NCBI RefSeq assembly: GCF_010119975.1 | Contig: NZ_CP048222.1 | Span: forward strand, 620,001 to 684,000 | Reading direction: 5' to 3' | DNA length: 64,000 nucleotides | DNA from: Rhodocytophaga rosea | GTDB lineage: Bacteria; Bacteroidota; Bacteroidia; Cytophagales; 172606-1 | Shown here: piece by piece, positions 54,123-63,390 of the stretch | Layout of the letters: every line of letters starts with the position of its first letter | How positions within the stretch are numbered: the stretch's first letter is position 1 | Notes under the pieces: model-generated | What the model was told of the DNA's origin: nothing | Seen by the model: only the letters and a program-made list of their open reading frames with translations | The model's database searches: none | Program-made: the position numbers and the translations under genes

Positions 54123-55340
54123 ATGCGTGCACCTTTTAAATTTTCTATTTTGCTGCTATGTGGGTTGGTGATCATCCTTACTGTGGCCTGGATACCTTCC
54201 TTAGAAACTACGTCTGCGTCAGAAGTAAAAGCACCTCCGCCAGGACGGTATATGTATGTAGCAGTGCCAGGCATCCGGAATTACCTGGGATATGGTGGCC
54301 ATGGAATACTGGTGTTTGATATGGATAATAATCATAAGTTTATCAAACGTATCAAAATGCAGGGATTTCTTTCCGATAGTACCCTCAAAAAGATGCAGGC
54401 CCGTGCGGCTGGCGGATATGTGTCGGTAAAAGGCGATCAGGTGCCTTCCAATGTGAAAGGTATTGCCGTAAGTGTACAACTCAACAGCATTTATGTGAGC
54501 ACCCTCGAAACTGTACAGCGTATTGACCTGACGACAGAAAAAGTATTATGGGAGAAAACGTATGTTGGCGGCGCTGACCGGATGTCTATTTCGCCGGATG
54601 GCAAAATCATGTATCTGCCTTCTTTAGAGAAGAACTTCTGGAATGTGGTAGATTGTGAAACAGGCGATATTATTAAAAAAATCGAGGTGGTCAGAAGGGC
54701 GCATAATACCGTTTACGGCCCCTCCGGAAATAATGTGTACTTAGCCGATATTGCCTCTCCCCTGCTCCATGTTGCCGATCCTAAAACCCATACGATTGTT
54801 AGAAAAGTAGGTCCTTTCGGAAATGGCATCCGTCCGTTTACTATTAACAGCAATGAAACGCTGGCTTTTGTTACCGTAGATAGCCTGCTGGGTTTTGAGA
54901 TTGGCGATTTAAAAACCGGCAAAATGCTGGAACGCATCAAAGTAGAAGGCTGGAATATGGGTCCGGTACGGCGGCACGGCAATCCAAGCCACGGAATTGG
55001 CCTCACGCCTGATGAAAAGGAAGTATGGGTAGCCGACGGGCATAATATGCGGATGCATGTATTCAGTGCGGTTAAACCTTACCAGCAATTAACCACTATT
55101 CCTTTACAGGATATGCCGGGATGGATCACTTTTAGTATGGATGGAAAATATGCCTATCCTTCCAGCGGCGAAGTGATTGATGTAAAAACCCGTAAAGTTC
55201 TCACCGTTTTACAGGATGAATTTTACAACAATGTATCGAGTGAAAAAATGGTAGAAGTACATATCACCGGCAATAAGGTAGTAAAAGCAGGTGATCAGTT
55301 TGGTATTGGCCGGGCTACAAAAAAGGTAGCTGTTAATTAA
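54123..55340 (+). CDS. YncE-like beta-propeller protein, exported
   Basis: 405 residues. An N-terminal membrane segment/signal (FSILLLCGLVIILTVAWI) is followed by repeated propeller blades (NSIYVSTLETVQRIDLTTEK, SISPDGKIMYLPSLEKNF, GLTPDEKEVWVADGHNMRMH), the YncE/YVTN type. Such proteins sit in the periplasm or at the membrane and bind ligands or cofactors. The gene follows susD by 62 bases on the same strand, so it is probably part of the same induced operon. No catalytic residues are evident. Confidence 0.8.
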   Translation: MRAPFKFSILLLCGLVIILTVAWIPSLETTSASEVKAPPPGRYMYVAVPGIRNYLGYGGHGILVFDMDNNHKFIKRIKMQGFLSDSTLKKMQARAAGGYVSVKGDQVPSNVKGIAVSVQLNSIYVSTLETVQRIDLTTEKVLWEKTYVGGADRMSISPDGKIMYLPSLEKNFWNVVDCETGDIIKKIEVVRRAHNTVYGPSGNNVYLADIASPLLHVADPKTHTIVRKVGPFGNGIRPFTINSNETLAFVTVDSLLGFEIGDLKTGKMLERIKVEGWNMGPVRRHGNPSHGIGLTPDEKEVWVADGHNMRMHVFSAVKPYQQLTTIPLQDMPGWITFSMDGKYAYPSSGEVIDVKTRKVLTVLQDEFYNNVSSEKMVEVHITGNKVVKAGDQFGIGRATKKVAVN

Positions 55341-55533
55341 ACTGATATTAGCTTTCGTTTCTCTTCAGAATTTAGTATTTAGAAATGAGATTCCTGAACA
55401 AGGGATATAAGCTATCTACCTACTTATATCCCTTGTTTTTTCAGCTGGAAAAGGCATGATTAGAAACGCATCATACTTCATGCTTACGGCTACTTATTTT
55501 GAACAAACCGCTTCTTCTATTTTTTTTAATTTT

Positions 55534-56157
55534 ATGAAAAAATTATATTGTCTATTATTTGTATTATCCTTGTTATTCCACCTACACACCCAGGCACAGT
55601 CAGAAAAAATGTGGACAAAAAAACAAGCTACCGAATGGTATAAGGGCCAGGAATGGTTAAATGGATTAAAATTAAAGCCTCATGCTTCCACGGACCCCTA
55701 CGAATTTGCCAGGCAATACCAGTCTAATAAAGCCGGATGGGATAAGGCTTTTGCCTACCTGAAAGAAACAGATTTTAGCAGCCTCACCGCAGGCAGGCAC
55801 CAGATCGATGGTGATAATGTGTTTGTAATTGTAACTGAAGCCCCTGCAAAAACCATGGAAAATGCCAAGTGGGAATCGCACCGGAATTACAGCGATATTC
55901 ATTATGTGATAAAAGGCAAAGAACAGATCGGCGTAATCCAGGTGGCCAAAGTCAAGCTTACCGAAGCCTACGACCCGGCCAAAGATATTATGTTTTATTC
56001 TGGTGAGGGCAAGTTTCATGTAACCGATCCTGGAACTTTTTTTATTTTTCCGCCCAAATACGCACACCGCCCCAGTGTAAAAGTGGAGGAAGAAGATACG
56101 CCTGTGAAGAAAATTGTAATTAAGGTAAAAACAGATTTACCCCTTACAGAAAAGTAA
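55534..56157 (+). CDS. YhcH/YjgK/YiaL-family sugar-related protein, exported
   Basis: 207 residues from the ATG at 55534, which begins a signal peptide (MKKLYCLLFVLSLLFHLHTQ); the longer frame from 55456 would hide it. The cupin-type YhcH fold is indicated by GRHQIDGDNVFVIVTEAPAK, WESHRNYSDIHYVIKGKEQI and the His-containing IFPPKYAHRPSVKVEE, whose His and Glu residues bind the metal. Family members are linked to sialic acid and sugar-acid anomerisation or lyase steps. The family is usually cytoplasmic; export here is unusual. The neighbours suggest a part in sugar-acid processing (inference). Confidence 0.83.
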   Translation: MKKLYCLLFVLSLLFHLHTQAQSEKMWTKKQATEWYKGQEWLNGLKLKPHASTDPYEFARQYQSNKAGWDKAFAYLKETDFSSLTAGRHQIDGDNVFVIVTEAPAKTMENAKWESHRNYSDIHYVIKGKEQIGVIQVAKVKLTEAYDPAKDIMFYSGEGKFHVTDPGTFFIFPPKYAHRPSVKVEEEDTPVKKIVIKVKTDLPLTEK

Positions 56158-56306
56158 ATGGGCAAGAATTAGTGCTTTCTCTGCACTATAGAAGTGTAAT
56201 TAACAAATTCTCCTGGCAGCCAATAATTGACTTAACAGGTCTGTAGATTCTCATTTTTGATAAGACCGGCTGTTTTTCATCTCACAAAACCAACCCTGTT
56301 TTTACA

Positions 56307-57248
56307 ATGAAATTAGTTTTCCTGGATACCAAAACAATGGGAAATATTCCAAACCTGAAAGCAATCGAGCGATTTGGAGAAGTAAGCTATTATGAAACCA
56401 CCCGTCCAGAGCAAACCCAGGAAAGGGTAAAAGAGGCCGATATTATTATTACCAATAAAGTAGTAGTGAATGCATCCATTATCGAAAAAGTGCCCAGCCT
56501 GAAATTGATTTGTGTAGCGGCTACCGGCACCAATAATGTAGATAAAGCGGCTGCTCAGAAACGGGGAATTCCGGTAAAAAATGTAATGGATTATTCTACC
56601 CATAGTGTGGCACAAGGCACCTTTGCGTTGTTACTGCACTTGCTGAATCAGGTTTCTTATTTCGACCAGTATGTAAAAGGAGGCGAATATTCTAAAACCG
56701 ATATTTTTACTCATTTTGGCAGGTATTTCTGTGAGATCAACGGCAAACGTTTTGGTATTCTGGGTCTAGGCAATATTGGCCGGCAGGTAGCAAAAATTGC
56801 AGAAGCGTTTGGGGCAGAAGTAGTCTATTATTCAGCCTCCGGAAAAAATACTAACCAGCCTTATCTCCGGCTGGAACTGGAGGAGTTTTTAAAAACCTGC
56901 GACATAATCTCTATTCATGCCCCATTGAATGAATACACAGCCAACCTGATTAATGATGACCGTCTGCGGATGATGAAAAAGTCGGCTATTCTGCTCAATG
57001 CAGGCAGAGGAGGTATTGTCAATGAAGCCGATTTAGCCAAAGCATTGGATGAAAATCTGATAGCCGGAGCTGGCATTGATGTGTATGAAAAAGAACCTGT
57101 TCCTGTCAATAATCCGCTTTTGCAGGTAAAGCAAAAAGAAAAATTAGCCCTCACGCCTCATGTGACCTGGGCAAGTATCGAAGCCCGTACTTTACTGATG
57201 GAGAAAGTGGTAGAAAATATTCAGGAATTTCTGGAGAAAGGGAAATAA
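56307..57248 (+). CDS. D-2-hydroxyacid dehydrogenase (glycerate/glyoxylate reductase-like)
   Basis: 313 residues, the family length. The NAD-binding motif is FGILGLGNIGRQVAKIAEAF near 148-167. Catalytic residues are Arg in LNAGRGGIVN, Glu in AGIDVYEKEP and His in LTPHVTWAS, the standard R-E-H set. Such enzymes reduce glyoxylate or hydroxypyruvate, or oxidise D-2-hydroxyacids, with NAD(P)H. It lies between the YhcH-like gene and a lactate/glycolate permease gene and just upstream of a malate synthase-like gene, which fits a glycolate-glyoxylate step. The exact substrate is inferred from context. Confidence 0.88.
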   Translation: MKLVFLDTKTMGNIPNLKAIERFGEVSYYETTRPEQTQERVKEADIIITNKVVVNASIIEKVPSLKLICVAATGTNNVDKAAAQKRGIPVKNVMDYSTHSVAQGTFALLLHLLNQVSYFDQYVKGGEYSKTDIFTHFGRYFCEINGKRFGILGLGNIGRQVAKIAEAFGAEVVYYSASGKNTNQPYLRLELEEFLKTCDIISIHAPLNEYTANLINDDRLRMMKKSAILLNAGRGGIVNEADLAKALDENLIAGAGIDVYEKEPVPVNNPLLQVKQKEKLALTPHVTWASIEARTLLMEKVVENIQEFLEKGK

Positions 57249-57374
57249 CAAATATCATAGAATTGGCTTTGCCCAAACCAGAAGCGGAGTAATTTTAAAA
57301 TTATGTTCCAGCCATGATTTGTAATTGAAATTAACCTTTAACTTAGAAAGGAAGTACCCACTGAACCTATTCCC

Positions 57375-59159
57375 ATGAACTGGACCCAACTCACCGACCC
57401 GCTCAACCAGATTGCTCTTTCCGCATTCGTAGCCGCTATACCCATATTCTTTATTTTCTGGGCACTGGCCATCCAGAAAATGAAAGGATACAAAGCCAGT
57501 TTACTTACCGTATTCATTGCCATCTTATTTGCAGTAATCTTGTATGGAATGCCGGTAAATCTTGCTTTGTTATCCACCCTACATGGGGCACTGTACGGCT
57601 TATTTCCTATCTGCTGGATCATTATCGGAGCGGTATTTTTATATAACATTACGGTGCAAAGCGGGCAGTTTGAGGTGATTAAAAACTTTATGGCTTCTAT
57701 CACCCCCGACCGGAGATTACAAGGCTTGCTGATCGCTTTTTCCTTTGGTGCATTTCTGGAAGGGGCTACCGGTTTTGGGGCACCTATTGCCATCAGTGCT
57801 GCTATGCTGGTGGGTCTTGGTTTTAATCCTTTGTATGCGGCTGGCATCTGCCTGATTGCCAATACGGCTCCGGTGGCGTTTGGTGCGGTAGGAACGCCTA
57901 TCATTATGGCCTCCCAGGTATCTGATATTCCGGAAATGGCTATTTCCCAAATGGTGGGCAGAACACTTCCTATTTTATCTGTTATTATTCCTTTCTACCT
58001 GGTTATTCTCATGGCGGGTTATAAAAAATCTATCGAAGTATTACCAGCCATTATTGTTTCCGGGGTGTCTTTCGCTTTTTTCCAGTGGTTTTCTTCCAAC
58101 TATTTAGGACCTATGCTTCCGGATGTGATCGCCGGTCTGGCTTCTATCATCAGTTTGATGGTGCTGTTGAAATACTGGAAGCCTAAAACCTTATGGCGGT
58201 TTAGCGAAGAGCCCCAGCAAACCATTGATACAGAACTTAAATATACAACTGGTCAGGTAGTAAGGGCCTGGTCTCCTTTTATCATTATGACAGTGATGGT
58301 AATTGCCTGGGGTCTTGCACCAGTCAAAGCGGCTCTTAATTCTATGGGTATCATTAAATTTGCCATTCCTGGCTTACAGGATGCTATTTTAAAAGCAGAT
58401 GGCAGTCCCTTGGTGATCAAGCCTTTTGAATTTAATTACCTTTCTACGCCCGGAACTGCCTTATTGATAGCCGCCATTATTTCCTTACCCTTTATTGGAT
58501 TGAGTTTTAAAAGTGGTGCTAAAGTATATCTCGCTACACTAAATCAATTGAAATTTCCGATCATTACCATTGCCTCAGTAGTGGGATTCGCTTTTATTGC
58601 CAATAATTCGGGAATGTCTAATACCATGGCGATGGCACTGGCCAGTACAGGTGTACTGTTCCCCTTCTTTTCGCCTATGCTGGGCTGGCTCGGGGTGTTT
58701 CTTACCGGTTCAGATACCTCTGCAAATGCGTTGTTCTGCAAACTTCAGTATACGTCAGCCGAAACGCTTGGAATTGATCCGGTAGTAACGGTGAGTGCGA
58801 ATGCTTCCGGGGGGGTTACGGGGAAAATGATTTCTCCTCAATCGATTGCCATTGGTTCAGCGGCGGTGGGATTGGTGGGAAAAGAATCTGATCTGTTGCG
58901 GTTCACGGTCAAGCACAGTTTTATCATGCTCTTCGTGATCTGTATCCTCACCATTCTGCAGGCCTATGTGATTACCTGGATCATACCCACTTACGAAATG
59001 ATGTTAGCAGCAACAGCAGCCGCTTCTGATATATCTAAAGGATTTATGTACTTGCTGATTCTGGCACTGGTGATCGTAACTATTGCCTTAGTTGTGTATG
59101 TGCTGAACAGGAACAGAAGTAAAGAAGAAGTACAAACAGTGTATTCGAAAGTAGAATAA
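57375..59159 (+). CDS. L-lactate/glycolate permease family transporter
   Basis: 594 residues with about 12-14 membrane helices. The family hallmark is intact: GATGFGAPIAISAAMLVGLG, followed by ICLIANTAPVAFGAVGTPI. A second conserved block, FLTGSDTSANALFCKLQ, and MISPQSIAIGSAAVGLVGKE near the C-terminus also fit LldP/GlcA permeases, which import lactate or glycolate with protons. It is located in the inner membrane. It sits 126 bases after the hydroxyacid dehydrogenase and 46 before the malate synthase-like gene, so it likely feeds them. Lactate versus glycolate cannot be told apart from the sequence. Confidence 0.9.
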   Translation: MNWTQLTDPLNQIALSAFVAAIPIFFIFWALAIQKMKGYKASLLTVFIAILFAVILYGMPVNLALLSTLHGALYGLFPICWIIIGAVFLYNITVQSGQFEVIKNFMASITPDRRLQGLLIAFSFGAFLEGATGFGAPIAISAAMLVGLGFNPLYAAGICLIANTAPVAFGAVGTPIIMASQVSDIPEMAISQMVGRTLPILSVIIPFYLVILMAGYKKSIEVLPAIIVSGVSFAFFQWFSSNYLGPMLPDVIAGLASIISLMVLLKYWKPKTLWRFSEEPQQTIDTELKYTTGQVVRAWSPFIIMTVMVIAWGLAPVKAALNSMGIIKFAIPGLQDAILKADGSPLVIKPFEFNYLSTPGTALLIAAIISLPFIGLSFKSGAKVYLATLNQLKFPIITIASVVGFAFIANNSGMSNTMAMALASTGVLFPFFSPMLGWLGVFLTGSDTSANALFCKLQYTSAETLGIDPVVTVSANASGGVTGKMISPQSIAIGSAAVGLVGKESDLLRFTVKHSFIMLFVICILTILQAYVITWIIPTYEMMLAATAAASDISKGFMYLLILALVIVTIALVVYVLNRNRSKEEVQTVYSKVE

Positions 59160-59205
59160 TATAATTACGAATTACTAATGACCATTGACTAATCTACCTC
59201 AACCT

Positions 59206-61116
59206 ATGACTCAACATACCATTATCATCCGAGACAACCTGAAAGAACAGTATAGCGATGTATACACCCCTGAAGTGCTTACCGCTCTCTCTGCCCTTGC
59301 TCACTTTAATAAAGATATTAAAGATGTAATGGGTATCCGAATGGAACGCAGGGCAGAACGTCAGTTACTGAAAAAACGCATCGGCTTTTTAGACCCGGAA
59401 ACTTATATTCCCCGCACGACCATAAAAGTTCAGGAAGCCCGCGAAGGCAAATTTGAAGGAGCCATTATTCCCCACGATTTACAAAGGCAATGGATACAAG
59501 GCACTGGCCCGGCTGCCAAACCCAATACGCCTGTTGAGAGCAGCATACGTAATGTAGCCTATGCTTTACTTTCAGGAGCCGATGGGTGGATGTTTGATGG
59601 AGAGGATGCGCTGGGCCAGATCAGCACTATGTCCTTAGACAACCAGCGTAACCTGAAACTGGCTATTCACAAAGACCCTGTATTTTTAAAAGTAGCCGAA
59701 CTGATTGCCGCCCAAATGAACCGCTGGGCGATGGATTTTCTTGGCCGTGGCATCATCAGCAACTGGAAAGAGCAACTGGAATTTACCACCAAGATATTCC
59801 GTGCACGGGGTCTTCACCTCGATGACCGCCATATCCGGGATGCCAGTGGTGTAGCAATGGCTGCTTCTCTGGTAGATCTCACCTTGTATGTAGTCAATAA
59901 CTATCAGGCGCTGCAAAAAGCAGGTTCTTCTATTGTGCTCTATCTCCCCAAAATTCAGACAGCGGAAGAAGCCGCACTCTGGAATGAAATACTGACTGAG
60001 CTGGAAAATCACCTGGAAATAAGCGAAGGAAGTATTAAAGTATATGTACTGGTCGAACAACTGGAAGCTACCTATCAGTTAATGGAGATCCGGGCGGCTC
60101 TGGGCAAACATTTTGTAGGATTTAACACCGGCCGCTGGGATTATATTAACAGCGTATCCGATGCCATGGCCTGGGATACAAGCTTTATCAATCCCAATAT
60201 CGAATCCATTACCATGACCTATGGCTACATGCGCAATTATGAAGACCGTGTACGCAGAGCCGTAAATACGCCAGACAAACATGGAAATTTTGCCTTGTGG
60301 CAAGGGGGCATGGAGCCCAATATTCCGGTAGGCTCAGAAGCTGGCGTTTCGGCAAGTATGGAAAAAGCGTTGGCCGGCGCTGCCAGGGAACAAAGGGAAG
60401 GAGCCAGCGGAAAATGGGTGGCCCACTGGAAAATGGTACACATCGTACGGCCGGTGTGGGAAAAAGCAGGAGAAGCCAATCAACTGGGAAGAAAATTTCC
60501 GCCTCTCTCCTACTCGCAGCAGGATGCTGATGGGTTGATCCTGATCGAACCTGCACCTACTACCATCCGGGGTGCCAGGAATTTACTAAGTGTGGCTTTA
60601 CAGTACGGAAATGCCTTCGGACAAGGCATGCAGGCAGCTGCGCTAAAACCGGCAGATTTCTTTGGCAATGATGATATTTTGTATCTGATGGAAGACATGG
60701 CTACCGGAGAAATCCGCCTGAGTATTTTGTGGGAATGGATTCACAAAGGAGCTATTCTTACCGAGGATGATCCGCAAACCAGCACAAAATCTGGCGATGT
60801 ATTTTCTATGGACTTGTATGAGCAATTGATGAAAGAGGAGTATGAAAAATTATTGCAGGCCGATAATAAGGATGTATATACTGCATCCAAAACCTCCACC
60901 CTGCCTATCGCCCGGGAAATAGCCCATGTATACATTCACAGCGGTGTAAAACCACCCTGGTATATTGACCTGCTCAATATCAACCTGAACAATATGGATC
61001 TGGCAGAAGCAAAAAAGCGGATCACTTTGTATATGAATGCTTTTAAGGAAAATGGCAAACGCATTACCGAAAACCTTGATTTTGTAAATTCAACGGAGGC
61101 AGTCAGGTCTTTGTAA
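59206..61116 (+). CDS. Malate synthase-like protein
   Basis: 636 residues from the ATG at 59206; an upstream in-frame TTG at 59185 is not needed. The malate-synthase/aldolase TIM-barrel motifs are present: LLSGADGWMFDGEDALGQIS (the Asp/Glu magnesium site) and VYVLVEQLEATYQLMEIRAAL, followed by HFVGFNTGRWDYINSVSDAM, the GRWDYI signature of the family. C-terminal LYLMEDMATGEIRLSILWEW corresponds to the last conserved block. It is longer than MSA-type enzymes by about 100 residues. It should condense glyoxylate with acetyl-CoA to malate; the sequence is diverged (GFNTG instead of GLNCG), so a related substrate is possible. Confidence 0.78.
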   Translation: MTQHTIIIRDNLKEQYSDVYTPEVLTALSALAHFNKDIKDVMGIRMERRAERQLLKKRIGFLDPETYIPRTTIKVQEAREGKFEGAIIPHDLQRQWIQGTGPAAKPNTPVESSIRNVAYALLSGADGWMFDGEDALGQISTMSLDNQRNLKLAIHKDPVFLKVAELIAAQMNRWAMDFLGRGIISNWKEQLEFTTKIFRARGLHLDDRHIRDASGVAMAASLVDLTLYVVNNYQALQKAGSSIVLYLPKIQTAEEAALWNEILTELENHLEISEGSIKVYVLVEQLEATYQLMEIRAALGKHFVGFNTGRWDYINSVSDAMAWDTSFINPNIESITMTYGYMRNYEDRVRRAVNTPDKHGNFALWQGGMEPNIPVGSEAGVSASMEKALAGAAREQREGASGKWVAHWKMVHIVRPVWEKAGEANQLGRKFPPLSYSQQDADGLILIEPAPTTIRGARNLLSVALQYGNAFGQGMQAAALKPADFFGNDDILYLMEDMATGEIRLSILWEWIHKGAILTEDDPQTSTKSGDVFSMDLYEQLMKEEYEKLLQADNKDVYTASKTSTLPIAREIAHVYIHSGVKPPWYIDLLNINLNNMDLAEAKKRITLYMNAFKENGKRITENLDFVNSTEAVRSL

Positions 61117-61142
61117 GTAAGCCTCTATGTAAATTAAGTTAT

Positions 61143-61916
61143 ATGAGTAGCTATAAGCATGTACTTGTAACAGGTATTATTACTTTGTGCATAGGATATG
61201 TACCTGTATCTGCAATCTATTTCCTACCTTATAAAACACTTTTCAAAGCAGATAAAACAAATTCAGAAAATCATCCTCCTGTTGTAAAAATCATTACGCC
61301 TGCTGCAAACAGCTTCTTCAACTGGAATTCAAGCATGGAATATACCATTAAAGTATCTGATGTGGAAGATGGGGAATCTGAGCAACTGGAAATTACTTCG
61401 AATGAAGTATTTCTGGAAGTAATGTATGTAGCGGATACTTCCAGCGCCAAAAACTATGTCGGAAAAACAGCGCAAAGCCATTTTGAGTCTCCGGGTTTAC
61501 AGCTTTTCATGAAAGCCGATTGCCTGAATTGCCATGCCATAAAAACAAGTGTCCAGGGACCCTCTTTCCAGGATATAGCCAGGAAATATCCAAAGACACC
61601 AGCCACCATTAAAACGCTTGCAGACAGGGTGATAGACGGAAGTTCTGGCGTTTGGGGTATTTCGGCGATGGCATCCCATCCCGATTTAACGCAGGCACAA
61701 GCTGAGCAAATTATACAATGGGTTCTGGAAAATGCTCAAGATCCTAACCGGAATTATTTCTCAGGCACCAAAGGCAGCTTTCAAATCAGAGCCAGACCAG
61801 CAACTGAGAAAGAAGGGGTATATATTCTTACGGCCACTTATACAGACCGGGGTATAAAAGGCAGGCCACAATCCGGTAAAAACGGGTTACATACGATTAT
61901 GCTCCGAAGCAAATAA
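61143..61916 (+). CDS. Exported c-type cytochrome
   Basis: 257 residues with an N-terminal membrane segment (VLVTGIITLCIGYVPVSAIY). An Ig/PKD-like segment follows (about 45-100; VVKIITPAANSFFNWNSSME). A class I cytochrome c domain carries the haem site CLNCH near 136-140 and the probable axial Met in GISAMASHPDLTQ, then the C-terminal helix AEQIIQWVLENA. It transfers electrons in the periplasm. It begins 26 bases after the malate synthase-like gene and could take electrons from an oxidation step of the same pathway. This domain order resembles cytochromes next to PQQ-type dehydrogenases or glycosidases, none of which is here. Confidence 0.88.
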   Translation: MSSYKHVLVTGIITLCIGYVPVSAIYFLPYKTLFKADKTNSENHPPVVKIITPAANSFFNWNSSMEYTIKVSDVEDGESEQLEITSNEVFLEVMYVADTSSAKNYVGKTAQSHFESPGLQLFMKADCLNCHAIKTSVQGPSFQDIARKYPKTPATIKTLADRVIDGSSGVWGISAMASHPDLTQAQAEQIIQWVLENAQDPNRNYFSGTKGSFQIRARPATEKEGVYILTATYTDRGIKGRPQSGKNGLHTIMLRSK

Positions 61917-61958
61917 TGTAGGCTGGATTATTGTTTTTTGATGGAAATGAAAAATTAA

Positions 61959-62019
61959 AAACTAAAGTACGCATGATTTTCTTTAAAGAGGCAAAAGAAA
62001 ATCATGCGTACTTTAGTTT
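61959..62019. terminator. 26-bp perfect hairpin between convergent genes
   Basis: The arms 61959-61984 and 61994-62019 are exact complements over 26 bp, with a 9-nt loop. The core is CTAAAGTACGCATGATTTTC. It lies 43 bases after the cytochrome stop and 82 bases before the end of the dps gene, so it can stop transcription from both sides. The length and perfection exceed a normal terminator, and no clear T-run follows on either strand. Confidence 0.6.
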
Positions 62020-62100
62020 CTCCAGATTTTGAGCATATCATTCCAACTGAATTTCACTAAAATGAACAGTTATGCGGGATACTTACTCATCTGGATTGGC

Positions 62101-62751
62101 TTATTCAGCCCGGGTGAGCGGTGTATCTACTACATGTTCGTAAAGAAACCATGCCTGCAGCTCATTCGTGCGTAGTACCTGGCTTACCAGTAAATCATTG
62201 GTGCCATCATCACCGGCATCGGCAGCTTTTTCAGCGCTTTCCCGCACTTCTTTCAATATAATCTGATGGGCTTCCAGCAGTCGGGAAAGTTGTACAGGTA
62301 CTTCTTCACGGTCGCGGGGCGGGCGTGGTATAGCTGTCAACTCGGCTACATCCGGAGCCATAGCGATGCTCAGTCCACCCAGCACCTGGATACGTTCGGC
62401 AATCTCGTCAATTAGTTCACTTTGTTCCTGGTAATGTTTATCAAAGAGCAGGTGTAGCTGGTAAAATGTAGGCCCAACTGTTTGCCAATGATGTTTTTTG
62501 TACAAATCCCGCAGACTCATGGTATCTGCCAGAATCTGGTTGAGCTGATCTACACTGCTTTTCCTGGTCTTCGCATCCAGGGCTAAAGGCAAGTTCGGCA
62601 ATACTGTACCGAATGATTGTAAAATCTGCCCTTGTTGATTGAGTAAAGGTTGTGCTTTGGCGGTGCCGTTATCTTTGTCGGAGTTAGTACCGGCAGCAGG
62701 TGCCACCTGCGCTTTGGCTTTAGCAGCCGGCTTTTTGGTTGCAATTGGCAT
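62101..62751 (-). CDS. dps: Dps-family DNA-binding ferritin
   Basis: 216 residues. The Dps four-helix core starts at about residue 60. LRDLYKKHHWQTVGPTFYQL contains the ferroxidase His, and HLLFDKHYQEQSELIDEIAE contains the Asp and Glu ligands of the dinuclear site. ERIQVLGGLSIAMAPDV is the conserved following segment. A Lys/Ala-rich N-terminal tail (MPIATKKPAAKAKAQ, then a Gly/Asp linker) should bind DNA, as in E. coli Dps, but is longer than usual. The dodecamer oxidises iron with peroxide and protects DNA in stress. It stands alone on the minus strand. Confidence 0.93.
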   Translation of the reverse strand: MPIATKKPAAKAKAQVAPAAGTNSDKDNGTAKAQPLLNQQGQILQSFGTVLPNLPLALDAKTRKSSVDQLNQILADTMSLRDLYKKHHWQTVGPTFYQLHLLFDKHYQEQSELIDEIAERIQVLGGLSIAMAPDVAELTAIPRPPRDREEVPVQLSRLLEAHQIILKEVRESAEKAADAGDDGTNDLLVSQVLRTNELQAWFLYEHVVDTPLTRAE

Positions 62752-63048
62752 AGGTGTATAATAGGTGATAGTTTATAAGGGTTATAACGGAAGAAAAGCT
62801 TATTCGGTTAGAAATAGATTAAAGTGGATTATTTTCTGATTCAAAACTTAGATACTAAAGAAATACAAATAGCCAGTATTCAGATACCTTGTTCATAACC
62901 CGGCCGACACAAATGAACAACTAGCTTATTGAAAGTTGTAAGTAATTTTTCTTTTGAACCCTATAGCTTTTAGTGGTTTCGATTGTGTTAATTTGTGAGT
63001 AAGCTGTTTTCAGAAAAATAGCTGTCTCATTCTACTATTTTACCAGGT

Positions 63049-63327
63049 ATGTCCCGAAGTCCCAGAGTTGAGATTGAATATTGTACGCAATGCCGGTGGT
63101 TGCTGCGAGCTGCCTGGATGGCACAGGAATTACTGACTACTTTTGTCGATGATTTAGCTGAAGTAGCGCTTATTCCTGGTACAGGTGGTATCTTTGAAGT
63201 CCGGCTTGATGATCAGTTATTATTCTCCCGCAAAGAAATGGGACGTTTTCCGGAAGCAAAAGAAGTGAAGCAATTAATTCGTGATAAGATTGATCCGCAA
63301 CGAAGCCTCGGGCATAGCGACAGGTAA
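63049..63327 (+). CDS. Rdx/SelW-like redox protein (Cys form)
   Basis: 92 residues. RVEIEYCTQCRWLLRAAWMA holds the CxxC redox site of the selenoprotein W/T/H family, here with Cys in place of selenocysteine. The rest, EVALIPGTGGIFEVRLDDQL followed by GRFPEAKEVKQLIRDK, is the conserved thioredoxin-like fold with the GxFEV box. It is expected in the cytoplasm as a thiol oxidoreductase of unknown partner. It is read divergently from dps across a 297-base gap without other genes, which would fit shared stress control. Confidence 0.9.
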   Translation: MSRSPRVEIEYCTQCRWLLRAAWMAQELLTTFVDDLAEVALIPGTGGIFEVRLDDQLLFSRKEMGRFPEAKEVKQLIRDKIDPQRSLGHSDR

Positions 63328-63390
63328 ACGTCTACCATCTTCAAGCAATACACAGTGTTGTTAGTGTTGTGTCAAATTATAATAAATTCA

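Noticed and set aside
58810-58816. G7 run in the lactate permease gene as a fourth frameshift site
   Set aside because: The reading frame across this run is intact and gives the conserved ASGGVTGKMISPQS segment, so no error is indicated here.
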